64,000 nt of DNA from Thraustochytrium sp. TN22 (Eukaryota; Sar; Bigyra; Thraustochytrida; Thraustochytriidae), in assembly GCA_013306675.1 (NCBI GenBank), contig JABLUY010000072.1, positions 62,001-126,000 of the forward strand, given 5' to 3'. The translations under genes were made by a program, and so were the position numbers. The notes under the pieces are model-generated. The model worked only from the letters and a program-made list of their open reading frames with translations. It was not told where the DNA came from and did no database searches. Below, one piece after another: positions 46,226-55,614 of the stretch (the first letter of the stretch is position 1; each line of letters starts with the position of its first letter).

Positions 46226-47107
46226 ATGGAGCTGCGCAGGCTCGTGGCCGTGTCGCGGCCCGGGTTCTGGCTCATCACGCTGTGGTGCTACGTGGTGGGC
46301 CTGCGCGGCGAGGCGCGGCAGCTGGCGGCGACCTCGCCCGTGTTCTGGGCCGGGCTGGCGTACGCGAGCCTGCCGGTGAACGCGCTGTTGTACGCGTGGA
46401 ACGACCTGGGCGACGGCGACGTAGATCGCCTGAACCCGCGCAAGAACGGGCCTTTCCTGCTCGGCGTGGTGCCCGGCAGCGAGGCGGAGGCGCTCGACGC
46501 CTTCAGGCACGCACTCGGCATCAACCTCGGCATGATGCTCTTCTTCGGGCTGGTCTGCGGGCCGGTGCGGATGGCCGTCTGGTTTCTCTGTGCGTGCGCG
46601 ACCAACTTCGCGTACAACAACTGGCCGGGCTGGCGCCGCGGACCGGCGCCCCTCGACTTTGTCGGCCCGCTTGGCTACCTGCTTCTCATCCCCTTCGCCG
46701 CCCTGGTCAATGACCTGCCCCTGCCCGGCACGCTCACGGTGGCCTTTCACCTTTTCATGGTATTGCGCTCGCAGCTCTGGGGCCAGATCATCGACCTCGG
46801 CTGTGATGCGGCCTCCGGCCGACGCACCACCGCTGTGGTGCTGGGCGTGCGCGGGGCGCGCACGCTGCTCGCCTTTTTGGTCTCGTGCGAGCTCGCTGTG
46901 GCCGTTCACATCGGCGACACCTATCTCGTCGCCTTCTCGGGGCTCAGTCTGTTCACCGCGCTCCTGGAGCTCCTCGTATACCCTGACCGCAGCCCGTCGC
47001 TGCACGAGGCCGCCGTCTCGGGCGCGCTCATGACGCCGCCCGCAGCGCTCCTCATGATGCATCTCCTCCTTTTCGCGCCGACCGGCGCCGACTATCCTTT
47101 TCCCTGA
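46226..47107 (+). CDS. UbiA-family prenyltransferase
   Basis: A 293-residue multipass membrane enzyme that should join an isoprenoid diphosphate to an acceptor using magnesium. The first aspartate-rich motif is NDLGDGDVDRLNPRK (residues 59-73), the second is IIDLGCDAASGRRTTAVVLG (near 190), and about nine hydrophobic helices fill the rest. The acceptor cannot be told: ubiquinone, haem O, chlorophyll-type and archaeal-type lipid synthases all share these motifs. The N-DLGDGDVDR-N-R pattern is less like COQ2 than like the broad unclassified UbiA group. The short N-terminus (MELRRLVAVSRPGFWLITLW) lacks a clear mitochondrial targeting sequence. The ATG at 46226 was chosen over non-ATG starts upstream. 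Confidence 0.88.
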   Translation: MELRRLVAVSRPGFWLITLWCYVVGLRGEARQLAATSPVFWAGLAYASLPVNALLYAWNDLGDGDVDRLNPRKNGPFLLGVVPGSEAEALDAFRHALGINLGMMLFFGLVCGPVRMAVWFLCACATNFAYNNWPGWRRGPAPLDFVGPLGYLLLIPFAALVNDLPLPGTLTVAFHLFMVLRSQLWGQIIDLGCDAASGRRTTAVVLGVRGARTLLAFLVSCELAVAVHIGDTYLVAFSGLSLFTALLELLVYPDRSPSLHEAAVSGALMTPPAALLMMHLLLFAPTGADYPFP

Positions 47108-47313
47108 GCGTGGCTTGCCCGCCGCCGTGGAGGCGCGCGCGAATTCGCCTCGGCCCTCATTACACATATTGTCAGCGACGAAAAGTGTCCCTCGTGCCCA
47201 CCAAGACGAAGCTCTCTTCTTTCCAGATCCTTCTTGTCTCCAAGAGGCCCGCGCGCTTCGTCCATCCAACTTAGTCAAAGATTCTTAGTCCAGGATGTTG
47301 TTCTGCTTCTTCA

Positions 47314-48096
47314 TCATACCCCGCGCGAGCTGAGGTATTTGCCAATCTCTTCGGGAGTGATCTCGACGAGGTTGCCGCCTCCCCGCAAATGCTGCATAGA
47401 TGCGCCATCCACTGCGGCGCGAGCAACGGCGTCCACCGAGACGGGCGGCGCCAAAGCGCCCTTCGTGAGGTATGGCGCGGTGCGCTCCATGAAGCCAGTG
47501 ACGCCCACCGCGGAGAGCCCCTGAAGGAGGAGGCTTGCAGGCGCCATGACGGTCCACAGCGGGACCGGCACGCTGCCCGCGTACCGGGTGCCGTAAATGG
47601 CGGACGGCTTGAGGATGACGGCCTCGCGGCCCTCGCCCGAGTTCGCAAAGTCCACGGCCGCCTGGTACGCCTTCTGCTTGCCCTCGCGGTAGCCCTGCGG
47701 CGTCCACTCCGGCATTGTGGCGCTCACCAGCACGAGGCGGCGCACCTTCTGCGTCGAAGCCGTCTCAATGATGGTCTTGCACGTGTCGCCGTTCGCCTTG
47801 ATCTGCGCCTGGTACGCCTCCTCGTCGCGCGTCGGCAGCGGCGGGCTGCCGATGGTAATGATGACCGAGGTATCCTTGTCCAGGTGCGCCTTGTACGAGT
47901 CCGGCTTGAGCGAGTCGCCCGCGGCCCACTCCACCGCGTCCGCCCACTCCACGCCCTCCAGCTGCGGCGGGCGCTTGCCCTGCCGGCTCACCGAGACGAG
48001 CGCCGGCGCCGTCCCGCGCAGCGCCAGGAGCTCCAGCGCCTTGGCGCCCACGAAGCCCGACCCGCCGAAGACCACCACGCGCTGGAACGTGCTCAT
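47314..48096 (-). CDS. Atypical short-chain dehydrogenase, COQ11-like
   Basis: A 260-residue NAD(P)-binding protein. The Rossmann motif VVVFGGSGFVGAKALEL (GGxGFxG, residues 11-17) lies at the N-terminus, followed by VSVSRQGKRP, ITIGSPPLP, RRLVLVSATMPEW and VILKPSAIYGTRYAGSVPV. This order, with a missing classical YxxxK, fits the atypical SDR group that includes yeast COQ11 and the NDUFA9-like proteins, which act around coenzyme Q in mitochondria. A COQ11-type role in ubiquinone metabolism is inference. No strong targeting peptide is visible. The gene is convergent with the UbiA gene with 206 bp between the stops; if the UbiA enzyme also serves quinone synthesis the pairing would make sense, but this is speculation. 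Confidence 0.82.
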   Translation of the reverse strand: MSTFQRVVVFGGSGFVGAKALELLALRGTAPALVSVSRQGKRPPQLEGVEWADAVEWAAGDSLKPDSYKAHLDKDTSVIITIGSPPLPTRDEEAYQAQIKANGDTCKTIIETASTQKVRRLVLVSATMPEWTPQGYREGKQKAYQAAVDFANSGEGREAVILKPSAIYGTRYAGSVPVPLWTVMAPASLLLQGLSAVGVTGFMERTAPYLTKGALAPPVSVDAVARAAVDGASMQHLRGGGNLVEITPEEIGKYLSSRGV

Positions 48097-49094
48097 GATG
48101 CTGCGAGCCGCCGAGGACAGGCCGCCGCTCCGTCGCTCCGGCTTTGCTTTGCTTTGCTTTGCTTTGCCTGCGTCGCGCCGCCGCGCCGCCTCTCGCTTCG
48201 CCTTGGCCCGGGCCGAGCCGTCGCGGTGCGGTCAGATAAGTCGCACGAAGTCGGTCTTGATCTTCCTGCGGAACCTCTATGCGGAACCCGCACAGCGTCG
48301 CCGAGGTGGGAGCTCGGCCCTCTCCACTGCACGCCGAGACGCTCAGGCTGCACTACTACGGTGCGCGCTCCGAGCCCGGCTGCGGCCACGGACGGGTCTT
48401 GGAGGACTCGAGGTGGACATACGTCACGGTCATGTACATGACCCGGATTGACCCGGACAACATGATCCACTGCGTGCAGTGCCGCCCGCGAGGAACGCCT
48501 CCAATCTCGTCAAGTGGCGTCAAGTGCTGCGCGGCCAAGGGCTTCTTCAAGACGAAAGAGGAAGGCTGCCTTGATACCACCTGCAGTCAAGAACGCGCCT
48601 ATCGTCGCTCACAAGGCAGCGACCTGTCATAGTAGTATGCCGCGGTACCACTGCAGGTGGCTGTGGATGGTGCGAGTGACTGCCGGCAGTGGAAATAGTG
48701 CGCACATGGCTCGAATTTTGCAGTGCTCGCGCGCGAACGAAAAACCCCTCGCCGAGGGGATGACCGGCGGATGAGCAACGATCGCTTCGCCGGGCTCGCC
48801 GATGAACGACCAACGTTCGCTTTCCCGCCATCGCTGGCGTACCCAGCGCTAAACCCAACGAAGAAAGTTCCGACATCTTCAGGTTCCGCACTTGACTGTG
48901 AGCGCAGCAATCTGCTAGGGAGAAGCTCCTGGTTTTGGTTGGCAGCGCGCGATTCAGCAGCGCGAGCAAGTGAGGCTGCCAAGCTGATCGAGGTTGCATG
49001 TCGTGAATCGATCAGGAAGCATGCAGTGGAACCTGGTGTGAATCGATGCGGGTATTCTTATGTACACGTTGCAGTGGGCGGCCTCATGGCGGCG
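48097..49094. other. Region of 1 kb without a recognisable gene
   Basis: The left end should contain the promoter of the COQ11-like gene and has a (GCTTT)n run (about 48139-48167). Frames of up to 150 codons exist on both strands but show no domain, and they overlap one another. The part from 48.6 to 49.1 kb is of lower GC and probably the 3' flank of the next minus-strand gene. Confidence 0.45.
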
Positions 49095-50336
49095 TCATGA
49101 GGGCGTGGCCGAGGCGGCGCGCAGGCGCTGCTCGAGCGTGGCGACCTTGTGGGAGAGCTCCTTCACGCGGGACTCGGCGGTTCGGCGGCGCTCGCGCTCC
49201 TGCTCACATAGACGCTTGACCTCCTTGAGGCGCCTGATGCGGTCCTCGAGGCGCTCCTCGAGGCGCTTGTGGCGGCCATCCTGGTCGCCCTGCGCGTACG
49301 CCAGCTTGAAGTGCTGCATGCTGAGCTTGAGCACGCCAAACTGCTTGTGGAACTCCTCGCGCAGGAGGTCCACCTCGCTTGGGCCTTCGAGACGGCGACC
49401 CGCATTGCGCCGACGCGCCTTGGCCAGCTCGCGCGAGAGACGCGCGTTCTCCGCGCTGAGCGCGCGTACCTTGTCCTGCAGCGCGCTCAGGTCCGCAGAC
49501 GCGGTGGGCGCGGTCACGGGCGCGCCTCGGACTGGCGTTGCCGGCCCCGTGCCGTCGCCACCGCTGCCGTGGCCATTGCCAAGAGTCGGAGACGTTGCAT
49601 CGACCGTGCCGCCGCTGCTGGCCCCAGTTCCGTCCCCGCCGGCGCCGCCCAGTCCTGGGATCATGATGCCCTGCAGCTTCTCGAACTGTCGCTCCACCTC
49701 CTTGAAGAGATCCTGCGTCTTTGCGCCCTTGGGTGGCGACGAGGATGCCGGCTGTGACGACGCGCGCGAGGTCGGGGGCGTCGCAGGCGCCGAGCTTGCG
49801 ACCGCCGAGCTTGCGCCCGCGTCGCTGCTGCTGCTGCTACTGCTGCTGCCGGCAACGGCGCCGGAACTGGCCTCCCTGGAGCGGCAAAGCCTGCGCATCT
49901 CCTTGGCCTTGGCCTCATGGTACGTGGACAGCAACGCGAGCGCCTCGGCCGTAGCCGGGTCGTGCGTCCAGTCCGCGCCGCGCAGCGCCGCTTGGAAGTG
50001 CTCCTGCGCGCCGCTGTGTCTCGTGGACGCCTCGCGGAACCGCGAGTGCTTGGCCGCCGTCTCCGCCGCCAAGGCGAACGTGTGCGCCTGCACGGCCAGT
50101 GCGCCGTCCTCAAGCGCCCGCGCGCCGCCCCCGCGCGCGTCGCTCTCGCCCGTCGCGCGGGCCGCGTTCGCGTTCCCGCCGCGCATCCCGCTCATGCCGC
50201 TGCCGCTGCCGCCGCAGCTGCCGCCGCTGCGTCCGGCCGCCGCGCTCGCGCTGCTGCCGCGCCCCGTCACCTGCGAGAGCGCGCTATGCACGCCGCCCGC
50301 GTCCATCCGCGCAGCGGCGTTGGCGTTTGCTCGCAT
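49095..50336 (-). CDS. MIT-like and coiled-coil protein resembling NRBF2/ATG38
   Basis: The 413-residue product has a three-helix MIT-like domain at about residues 78-150 (ALAVQAHTFALAAETAAKHS, RFREASTRHSGAQEHFQAAL, LALLSTYHEAKAKEMRRL). A Ser/Pro/Gly-rich linker follows, then a long coiled coil from about residue 290 to the end (LQDKVRALSAENARLSRELA, KRLEERLEDRIRRLKEVKRL). An N-terminal MIT domain plus a C-terminal coiled coil is the plan of NRBF2/ATG38, which dimerises and supports the autophagy-specific PI3-kinase complex. Other MIT-coiled-coil proteins cannot be excluded. KTQDLFKEVERQFEKLQGIM in the linker could be a binding helix. The ATG at 50336 is the first in the frame. It diverges from the alpha-mannosidase gene. 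Confidence 0.7.
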   Translation of the reverse strand: MRANANAAARMDAGGVHSALSQVTGRGSSASAAAGRSGGSCGGSGSGMSGMRGGNANAARATGESDARGGGARALEDGALAVQAHTFALAAETAAKHSRFREASTRHSGAQEHFQAALRGADWTHDPATAEALALLSTYHEAKAKEMRRLCRSREASSGAVAGSSSSSSSSDAGASSAVASSAPATPPTSRASSQPASSSPPKGAKTQDLFKEVERQFEKLQGIMIPGLGGAGGDGTGASSGGTVDATSPTLGNGHGSGGDGTGPATPVRGAPVTAPTASADLSALQDKVRALSAENARLSRELAKARRRNAGRRLEGPSEVDLLREEFHKQFGVLKLSMQHFKLAYAQGDQDGRHKRLEERLEDRIRRLKEVKRLCEQERERRRTAESRVKELSHKVATLEQRLRAASATPS

Positions 50337-50388
50337 GCTCCTGCTCCAGAGAGGACTCGGACTTCGAGGTTGACGACGACAAGCACGA

Positions 50389-50456
50389 CAAGGAAAAGGA
50401 CAAGGACAAGGACAAGGACAAGGACAAGGACAAGGACAAGGACAAGGACAAGGACG
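50389..50456. repeat. (AAGGAC)n hexanucleotide repeat, about 10 units
   Basis: Near-perfect AAGGAC units followed by gatgacgacgacgat. In one frame this reads Lys-Asp repeats, but that frame has no supporting gene structure and overlaps the 5' flank of a minus-strand gene. Confidence 0.95.
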
Positions 50457-50992
50457 ATGACGACGACGATAACGTTGACAAGGACGAGCGCCTCGCGGTC
50501 TACGGCGTGAGTAAGACTCTGCGCAGGAGCGCCATGGGCTGACACACGGACGAGGGATTCATGTGCTCACCGTACTTGCCGGAGCGCGAACACGAGGCAA
50601 CGAATCAAAGCTGTTGCGCAAAAGTGCGAGTGGGGCGACTCGAACGAGCAACTCTGAGACCAGCGCGCCCTGCCAAGATGTCTCATCTGCTTGAGAACGC
50701 ATCTCGGTGCCGAGGCATGCAACGAGCTTTGATGATAGGACGATTCCGATGAGATCGCCTCATGCTTCCATGCACAAATGCCGCCCGCATCAAAGCCCTC
50801 ATGACATCAAGCGCCTCTCGTGCTGTCTTAAGTTGCACTGCCACATGCCTGCAGTGCCGGGGCCGCCGTTGGCATTGGGTGGTACCAGTACCCATGGTAA
50901 CTCCTGGAACCCGTGCCGACTTGGATGATCTTCTTCTCAACCGAGCGAACCGGCGGCAGACCCGTATCCGAGGCTCCTGCCGCCCCGCCCCT

Positions 50993-51013
50993 GGCAGGCA
51001 GGCAGGCAGGCAG
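50993..51013 (+). repeat. GGCA repeat upstream of alpha-mannosidase
   Basis: Five GGCA units followed by gggagggagg on the sense strand, 103 bp before the ATG at 51116. Confidence 0.85.
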
Positions 51014-51115
51014 GGAGGGAGGCAGCGCTCGGCGGCACGAGGCAGCGCTCGGCGGCCCAAGGCTCGCGCTTGCGGCGGTCGTCCACTCGGCCGGGCCCGA
51101 AGTCGCGCGCGAAGG

Positions 51116-54100
51116 ATGAAGATGGTGGGACGCAGGCTGGAAATGGCCCTGGCAGCGCTGGCCGCGCTCGCGCTCACGGACCTGTCGAGCGCAGCGCAGG
51201 AGGAGGGGCTGCAGGTGCACGTGGTGTCGCACACGCACGACGACACGGGGTGGCTGTGGACGGTGGATCAGTACTTTGAGATGGAAGTGAGATACATTTT
51301 GGACACGGTGGTGGACAACCTGAAGCGGGACCCAAAGCGTAGGTTCAACTACGTGGAGATGGCGTTCTTCTCGCGGTGGTGGGAGGAGCAGGACGGCACG
51401 ATGCGCGCGGACGTGCGGCGGCTGGTCAAAGAGGGCCGGCTGCAGTTCTTGAACGGCGGGTGGTGCATGCACGACGAGGCGGGCCCGCTGTACCTGGAGA
51501 TGGTCGACCAGACGACGCGCGGTCACCAGTTCATCCTGAGCAACTTCGGACCAGGAGCGGCGCCGAGCGTGACGTGGCAGATCGACCCTTTTGGCCACAC
51601 CAACACGCAGGCGTGGCTGCTGGGCGCGGAGGCCGGCATGCCGGCCATGTTCTGGGCGCGCATGAATGAGGATGACCGCGAGGCGCGCAAGAAGTCACAC
51701 ACACTCGAGTACGTGTGGCGGGGTAGCCGTAGCAACGGCGCAGACGCGGAGATCTTGGGCGGCGAGCTCTGGGGGGACAAAGGCGGCGGCTTGTACGCGT
51801 GCCCGTTTAGCTTCGAGGAGTACGAAAGGGCCGCCAAGGTGGTGGACAACCCGGAGCGCCACGACTACAACATCGACCAGTGGGTGGAGCGCGCCGTCCA
51901 ATCGGCGCTCAAGCAGGCGGCCGACTTCAACACGAACCACATCATGTGGGCGTGCGGCTTCGACTTTGCCTACAAGAATGCGGCGACCTGGTTCCAGAGT
52001 TTGGACAAGATCATTCGCGCCGCCAACAAGGACGGTCGCATCAACGCCTTTTACTCGACGCCGGCGGACTACGTGCGCGCCATCAACGCGGTGCCCAACG
52101 CGACCTGGTCGGTGCGCGAGGACGACCTCATGCCGCTGCACGAGCACGCGCACACGTACTGGACGGGCTACTTTTCCAGCCGCGTGGCGCTCAAGCGGCT
52201 CATTCGCAAGAGCTCGGCGCTCCTACAGGCGGCGCGTCAAATGGCCTTTGCAGCCAATTTGCGCGACGTGCCAGCGGCACAGCCGCGCCACGGACCGCGC
52301 GTCGGCACCTCCTGGACCGATGCCTTCGAGTCGGCGCTCGCTGTCTCCATGCACCATGACGGCGTTTCCGGCACAGCCAAGCAGGCCGTTGCCAATGACT
52401 ATGCACAACGCCTGTCTGAGGGCCGCGACCAGCTTGACCGCGGTATTGCACAGGCCATGCACCGTTTGGCCGGCGTCGCCGACCTTGAGGCTTGCGCGGC
52501 GCTCAATGTCTCCCTCTGCGCGCTCACGGCCGACACCGACGCCCAGAGCTTCACTCTCGCCACCTGGAACCCACTCTCCGCGCCACAGGCCGGCCACATC
52601 TTTGCCGTGCCGGTACGCCCTGCCGGCGGCTCTTACAACGTCACCCTGGCCGGTGCGCCACTGCGCACGCAGCTCGTACCCATCGACGAGGCCACGCGCG
52701 CACTGCCCCAGCTCTACGTCAACAGCTACGGCATGGACGGCGACCAGCTTCGTGCCGCCCTGGACGATACCCTCAACAGCGCCACGCACCGTCTGCTCAT
52801 TCAGGCTGACGTCCCACCTATGCAGCCCGTGATTATCGATGTCATTCACGTTGCGGCCGCCCATGCTAGTGAAGAGCACTCGGGCGAGGAGCAAGAGACG
52901 ACGCAGCAGGAGCAGGAGCAGGAGCAAGAGCAGGAGCAGCAGGAGCAGGAGGAGGAGGAGGCCGACACGCTTGCCGAGTCCGAGTCCGCAAATGGAGGGG
53001 AGACCGTCAACCTTAGCTTTCCGTTCTTTCCGCACCACCACCCGCACCACCACCCGCACCATCACCCTGTGCACTGCATGCACCCGAGCGAACTAGACCT
53101 GAATCAGATCGAGACGGACGTCTTCCGGCTCGAGTTTGACCCGGACTCGCATGCGCTGCGTCGCATCGTGAACAAAAAGACGCAGGTGGAGGCCGACCTT
53201 GCGCTCAACTGGGGCTACTATGAGTCCGCCGCCACGGACTGCACCGAGACGGGGTGCGCCAAGAACGTGGTTTCGGGCGCCTACCTCTTCCGACCGGCCT
53301 CCTCGCACCTGTACCCGGTGAGCGAGGGGTACGATAACGGCAACGCTGCGCGCGGCGGTCTGCGCGGTGAGCGGCGCACGCCGCCGAGCGCCTCGCCGCC
53401 GCTGTGCACCACCGTGCACAGCGGTGACCTGGTGACGGAGGTGCGGCAGACGCTCTCGGACTGGGTCACCCACGTCATTCGCCTCAAGGATGGCGCGCCC
53501 TACATCGAGGTGGAGTACACTGTAGGGCCCATCCCGATCGAGGACGGCGTCGGCAAGGAGGTCGTCCTGCGGTACTCGTCCGACCTCAAATCGGACGCGC
53601 GCTTCGCGACGGATTCCAATGGCCTCGAAATGCAGCCGCGCGTGCGCGACCACCTGCCCCCGTCGTATCCGGCGCCGCGCACGATCACGGACGAGCCCAT
53701 CGCCGGCAACTTCTTCCCCATCAACTCCATGATTTCCGTCGTGGAGGAGGATCGCGCGCAGCTCACCGTGGTCACGGACTCCACCCAGGGCGGCACCTCG
53801 CTCAACGATGGCGAGCTGGAGCTCATGGTGCACCGTCGCGTGCTGCACGACGACTACAAGGGCGTCGTGGAGCCGCTCAACGAGACCATGTGCGGTTGCA
53901 ACGGCGCGAACGACCGGTTCTGCTACTGCGCCGGCCTCGCAGTGCGCGGCGTGCACCGCATCGTCTTCGACGAGCCGCTTCAGGCAAACGCGACGCGCCG
54001 CGTCGTGGCAGATCAGCTGCACTTCGAGCCGCTCTCCTACTTTGCGCCGCTCAAGGACGCTGCGGGCGCGCCGCGCCGCGCTCAGCAGCCCGCCGTCCTG

Positions 54101-54490
54101 GCCGCGGACCTTCCGCCGGCCATCAAGGTGCTCTCGCTCATCGACAACTACGTGCCCACGCTCGGCGAGAACTCCGTTTTGCTCCGCCTGCAGCACATGT
54201 ACAGCGTTGATGAGCACGCGGACCTCGCCAAGCCCGTGACTGTCTCGCTGGCCGGCCTCCTCGCCGGCCGCAAGGTTGTGAGTGCCCACGAGACCACCGT
54301 CACGGGCAACATGCGCGTCGAGGACAAGCCCACCTTCAAGTGGCGCCTGGAGGCCGACGCCCCGCCGCCTGAGCACACCCGCGCTCCTCTCTGCCGCGAC
54401 ACGCTCTCCGTCGAGATGGGGCCCATGCAGATCCGCACATTTGTCCTCCACCTCGAGCCGCTGCAGGACGACCTTTTGGCCTCAAAGTAA
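51116..54490 (+). CDS. MAN2B1: Lysosomal-type alpha-mannosidase, glycoside hydrolase family 38
   Basis: This 1,124-residue enzyme should remove alpha-linked mannose from glycoproteins in lysosomes or vacuoles. A signal peptide (MALAALAALALTDLSSAAQ) precedes the GH38 domain. Zinc and active-site motifs are HTHDDTGW (residues 39-46), WQIDPFGHT with the nucleophile Asp157, CGFDFAYKNAATWF and MHHDGVSGT (His413-His414). The C-terminal beta domains carry WGYYESAATDCTETGCAKNV and the family block GTSLNDGELELMVHRRVLHD. The protein is about 110 residues longer than the human enzyme (1,011). Part of the excess is an insert at about 582-660 made of Glu/Gln repeats and then FPHHHPHHHPHHHPVHC. The ATG at 51116 starts the signal peptide; upstream codons in frame are non-ATG. 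Confidence 0.96.
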   Translation: MKMVGRRLEMALAALAALALTDLSSAAQEEGLQVHVVSHTHDDTGWLWTVDQYFEMEVRYILDTVVDNLKRDPKRRFNYVEMAFFSRWWEEQDGTMRADVRRLVKEGRLQFLNGGWCMHDEAGPLYLEMVDQTTRGHQFILSNFGPGAAPSVTWQIDPFGHTNTQAWLLGAEAGMPAMFWARMNEDDREARKKSHTLEYVWRGSRSNGADAEILGGELWGDKGGGLYACPFSFEEYERAAKVVDNPERHDYNIDQWVERAVQSALKQAADFNTNHIMWACGFDFAYKNAATWFQSLDKIIRAANKDGRINAFYSTPADYVRAINAVPNATWSVREDDLMPLHEHAHTYWTGYFSSRVALKRLIRKSSALLQAARQMAFAANLRDVPAAQPRHGPRVGTSWTDAFESALAVSMHHDGVSGTAKQAVANDYAQRLSEGRDQLDRGIAQAMHRLAGVADLEACAALNVSLCALTADTDAQSFTLATWNPLSAPQAGHIFAVPVRPAGGSYNVTLAGAPLRTQLVPIDEATRALPQLYVNSYGMDGDQLRAALDDTLNSATHRLLIQADVPPMQPVIIDVIHVAAAHASEEHSGEEQETTQQEQEQEQEQEQQEQEEEEADTLAESESANGGETVNLSFPFFPHHHPHHHPHHHPVHCMHPSELDLNQIETDVFRLEFDPDSHALRRIVNKKTQVEADLALNWGYYESAATDCTETGCAKNVVSGAYLFRPASSHLYPVSEGYDNGNAARGGLRGERRTPPSASPPLCTTVHSGDLVTEVRQTLSDWVTHVIRLKDGAPYIEVEYTVGPIPIEDGVGKEVVLRYSSDLKSDARFATDSNGLEMQPRVRDHLPPSYPAPRTITDEPIAGNFFPINSMISVVEEDRAQLTVVTDSTQGGTSLNDGELELMVHRRVLHDDYKGVVEPLNETMCGCNGANDRFCYCAGLAVRGVHRIVFDEPLQANATRRVVADQLHFEPLSYFAPLKDAAGAPRRAQQPAVLAADLPPAIKVLSLIDNYVPTLGENSVLLRLQHMYSVDEHADLAKPVTVSLAGLLAGRKVVSAHETTVTGNMRVEDKPTFKWRLEADAPPPEHTRAPLCRDTLSVEMGPMQIRTFVLHLEPLQDDLLASK

Positions 54491-55614
54491 CGTGGCAACC
54501 CAAGGAATCGAAGTTGGCATGCCCAGCTTCAACCTCGCTTGACAGTGATGATAATCATGCCAATCTCGCTCGAAGTGCGATGTCGCAGAGCGCAGCGCAG
54601 CGCAGCGAAGCGCAGCGCGCGCAGTGCGACTCGCGCCGGCCCGTTGCCAAGGCACGCCACATCAAATCAGGGCACACACGAGTGAGTGGCTCCGTCGCAA
54701 CAGAGCTGGCGCCAGAAGCTTGCTCGAGCTGGCGCCAGAAGCTCAAGGCCGACGCCGACGCCGACGCCGGCGAGGCTTACTCCCCTTGAAGCCCCTTCCC
54801 CTTGGGTTGGTTGGGTCCCTGATGGCCTGGCAGGGCCGGTGGCTGCGGTCCCGTCGTCCGCGCGCGGCGCGCCTGGACAGCGGGGGAACCGCGGGAGGGG
54901 GGCAGGGCGCGGCGCGCGCGTGCACCGCGGCGCGCGGCCCTGCTTGCGCGCGGGGCGGCGGCGCCGCGGCGCGGCCCAGACGCGCGGCCTGCCCCCGCGG
55001 GAACCGGGGGCAGCGCGCACCGGCGGAGGCTCGCACGCGCGGTTGCGCCACTTGCGGCGCGGCGCGCGCCACTTGCGGCGGCGCGGGCGCCACTTGGGCG
55101 CGCGCGCGCGCAAGTGGCGCGCGCGCATAGCCCACTGGCGGCGCGCGCGGCGCGGGAGGCCCCGACCGCCAGACCTGAGTCGGCCGAGGCGACCCGAGGC
55201 GCGCGGGCGCGGGCCCGCGGCGCGAGCGGCGCGCGGCGGCGCGCGACCCGGCCACCGGCTCCCGCCCGCCCGACGCCCTCCCCCCCAGCGCGCCCTCCTG
55301 CGCGAGCGCGAGCGCGCGCGCGTGCGCGGACGAGGGCATCGGGCGCGCATTTCACCATCGATCCATTCATTCAGCCCTTCTCCGTCTATTGACGGCGAGG
55401 AGGACGCCGTGGACGGCGCGGAGAGCGCGCGCTCTGGGCGTGGGAACGAGGCGAGGCGAAGCGAAGGCCGCCCGCGCCGCACTGCGGGTGCTACGCTGCG
55501 TCTGCGTCTGCGTTTACGTCTGCGTCTGCACCTGTCCGGCGGCTGGAATAGCGCGCGAGCGACCGGGTCGTGCCAGAGCGGCGACCGTGAGCAGGTCGCA
55601 GAGGCGTTGGCGGG
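54491..55614. other. GC-rich intergenic region upstream of the cyclase-phosphodiesterase gene
   Basis: 1.1 kb, very GC-rich from 54.85 to 55.3 kb. It has an imperfect tandem of gcgccacttg(c/g)gcg units (55047-55118) and a tgcgtctgcgtctgcgttta run (55498-55530). Near 54592-54618 there is a gcgcagcgcagcgcagcg run, and near 54711-54740 a duplicated gctggcgccagaagcttgct word. No frame shows protein-like composition. The promoter of the next gene should lie here. Confidence 0.45.

Larger units (their letters stand above)
50337..51115. promoter_or_regulatory. Divergent region between the MIT/coiled-coil gene and alpha-mannosidase
   Basis: A 780-bp spacer with the (AAGGAC)n repeat near its left end and a GGCA run (50993-51013) about 100 bp before the mannosidase ATG. 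The sequence from 50.55 to 50.9 kb is of lower GC and unremarkable. No gene is supported. Confidence 0.45.

Noticed and set aside
48279-48632. 117-codon plus-strand frame (WTYVTVMYMTRIDPDNM)
   Set aside because: A short stretch looks protein-like, but it starts at GC-rich promoter DNA of the COQ11-like gene, has no recognisable family and overlaps frames on the other strand.
50099-50542. 147-codon plus-strand frame with Lys-Asp repeats
   Set aside because: Produced by the (AAGGAC)n microsatellite and antisense of the MIT/coiled-coil gene.
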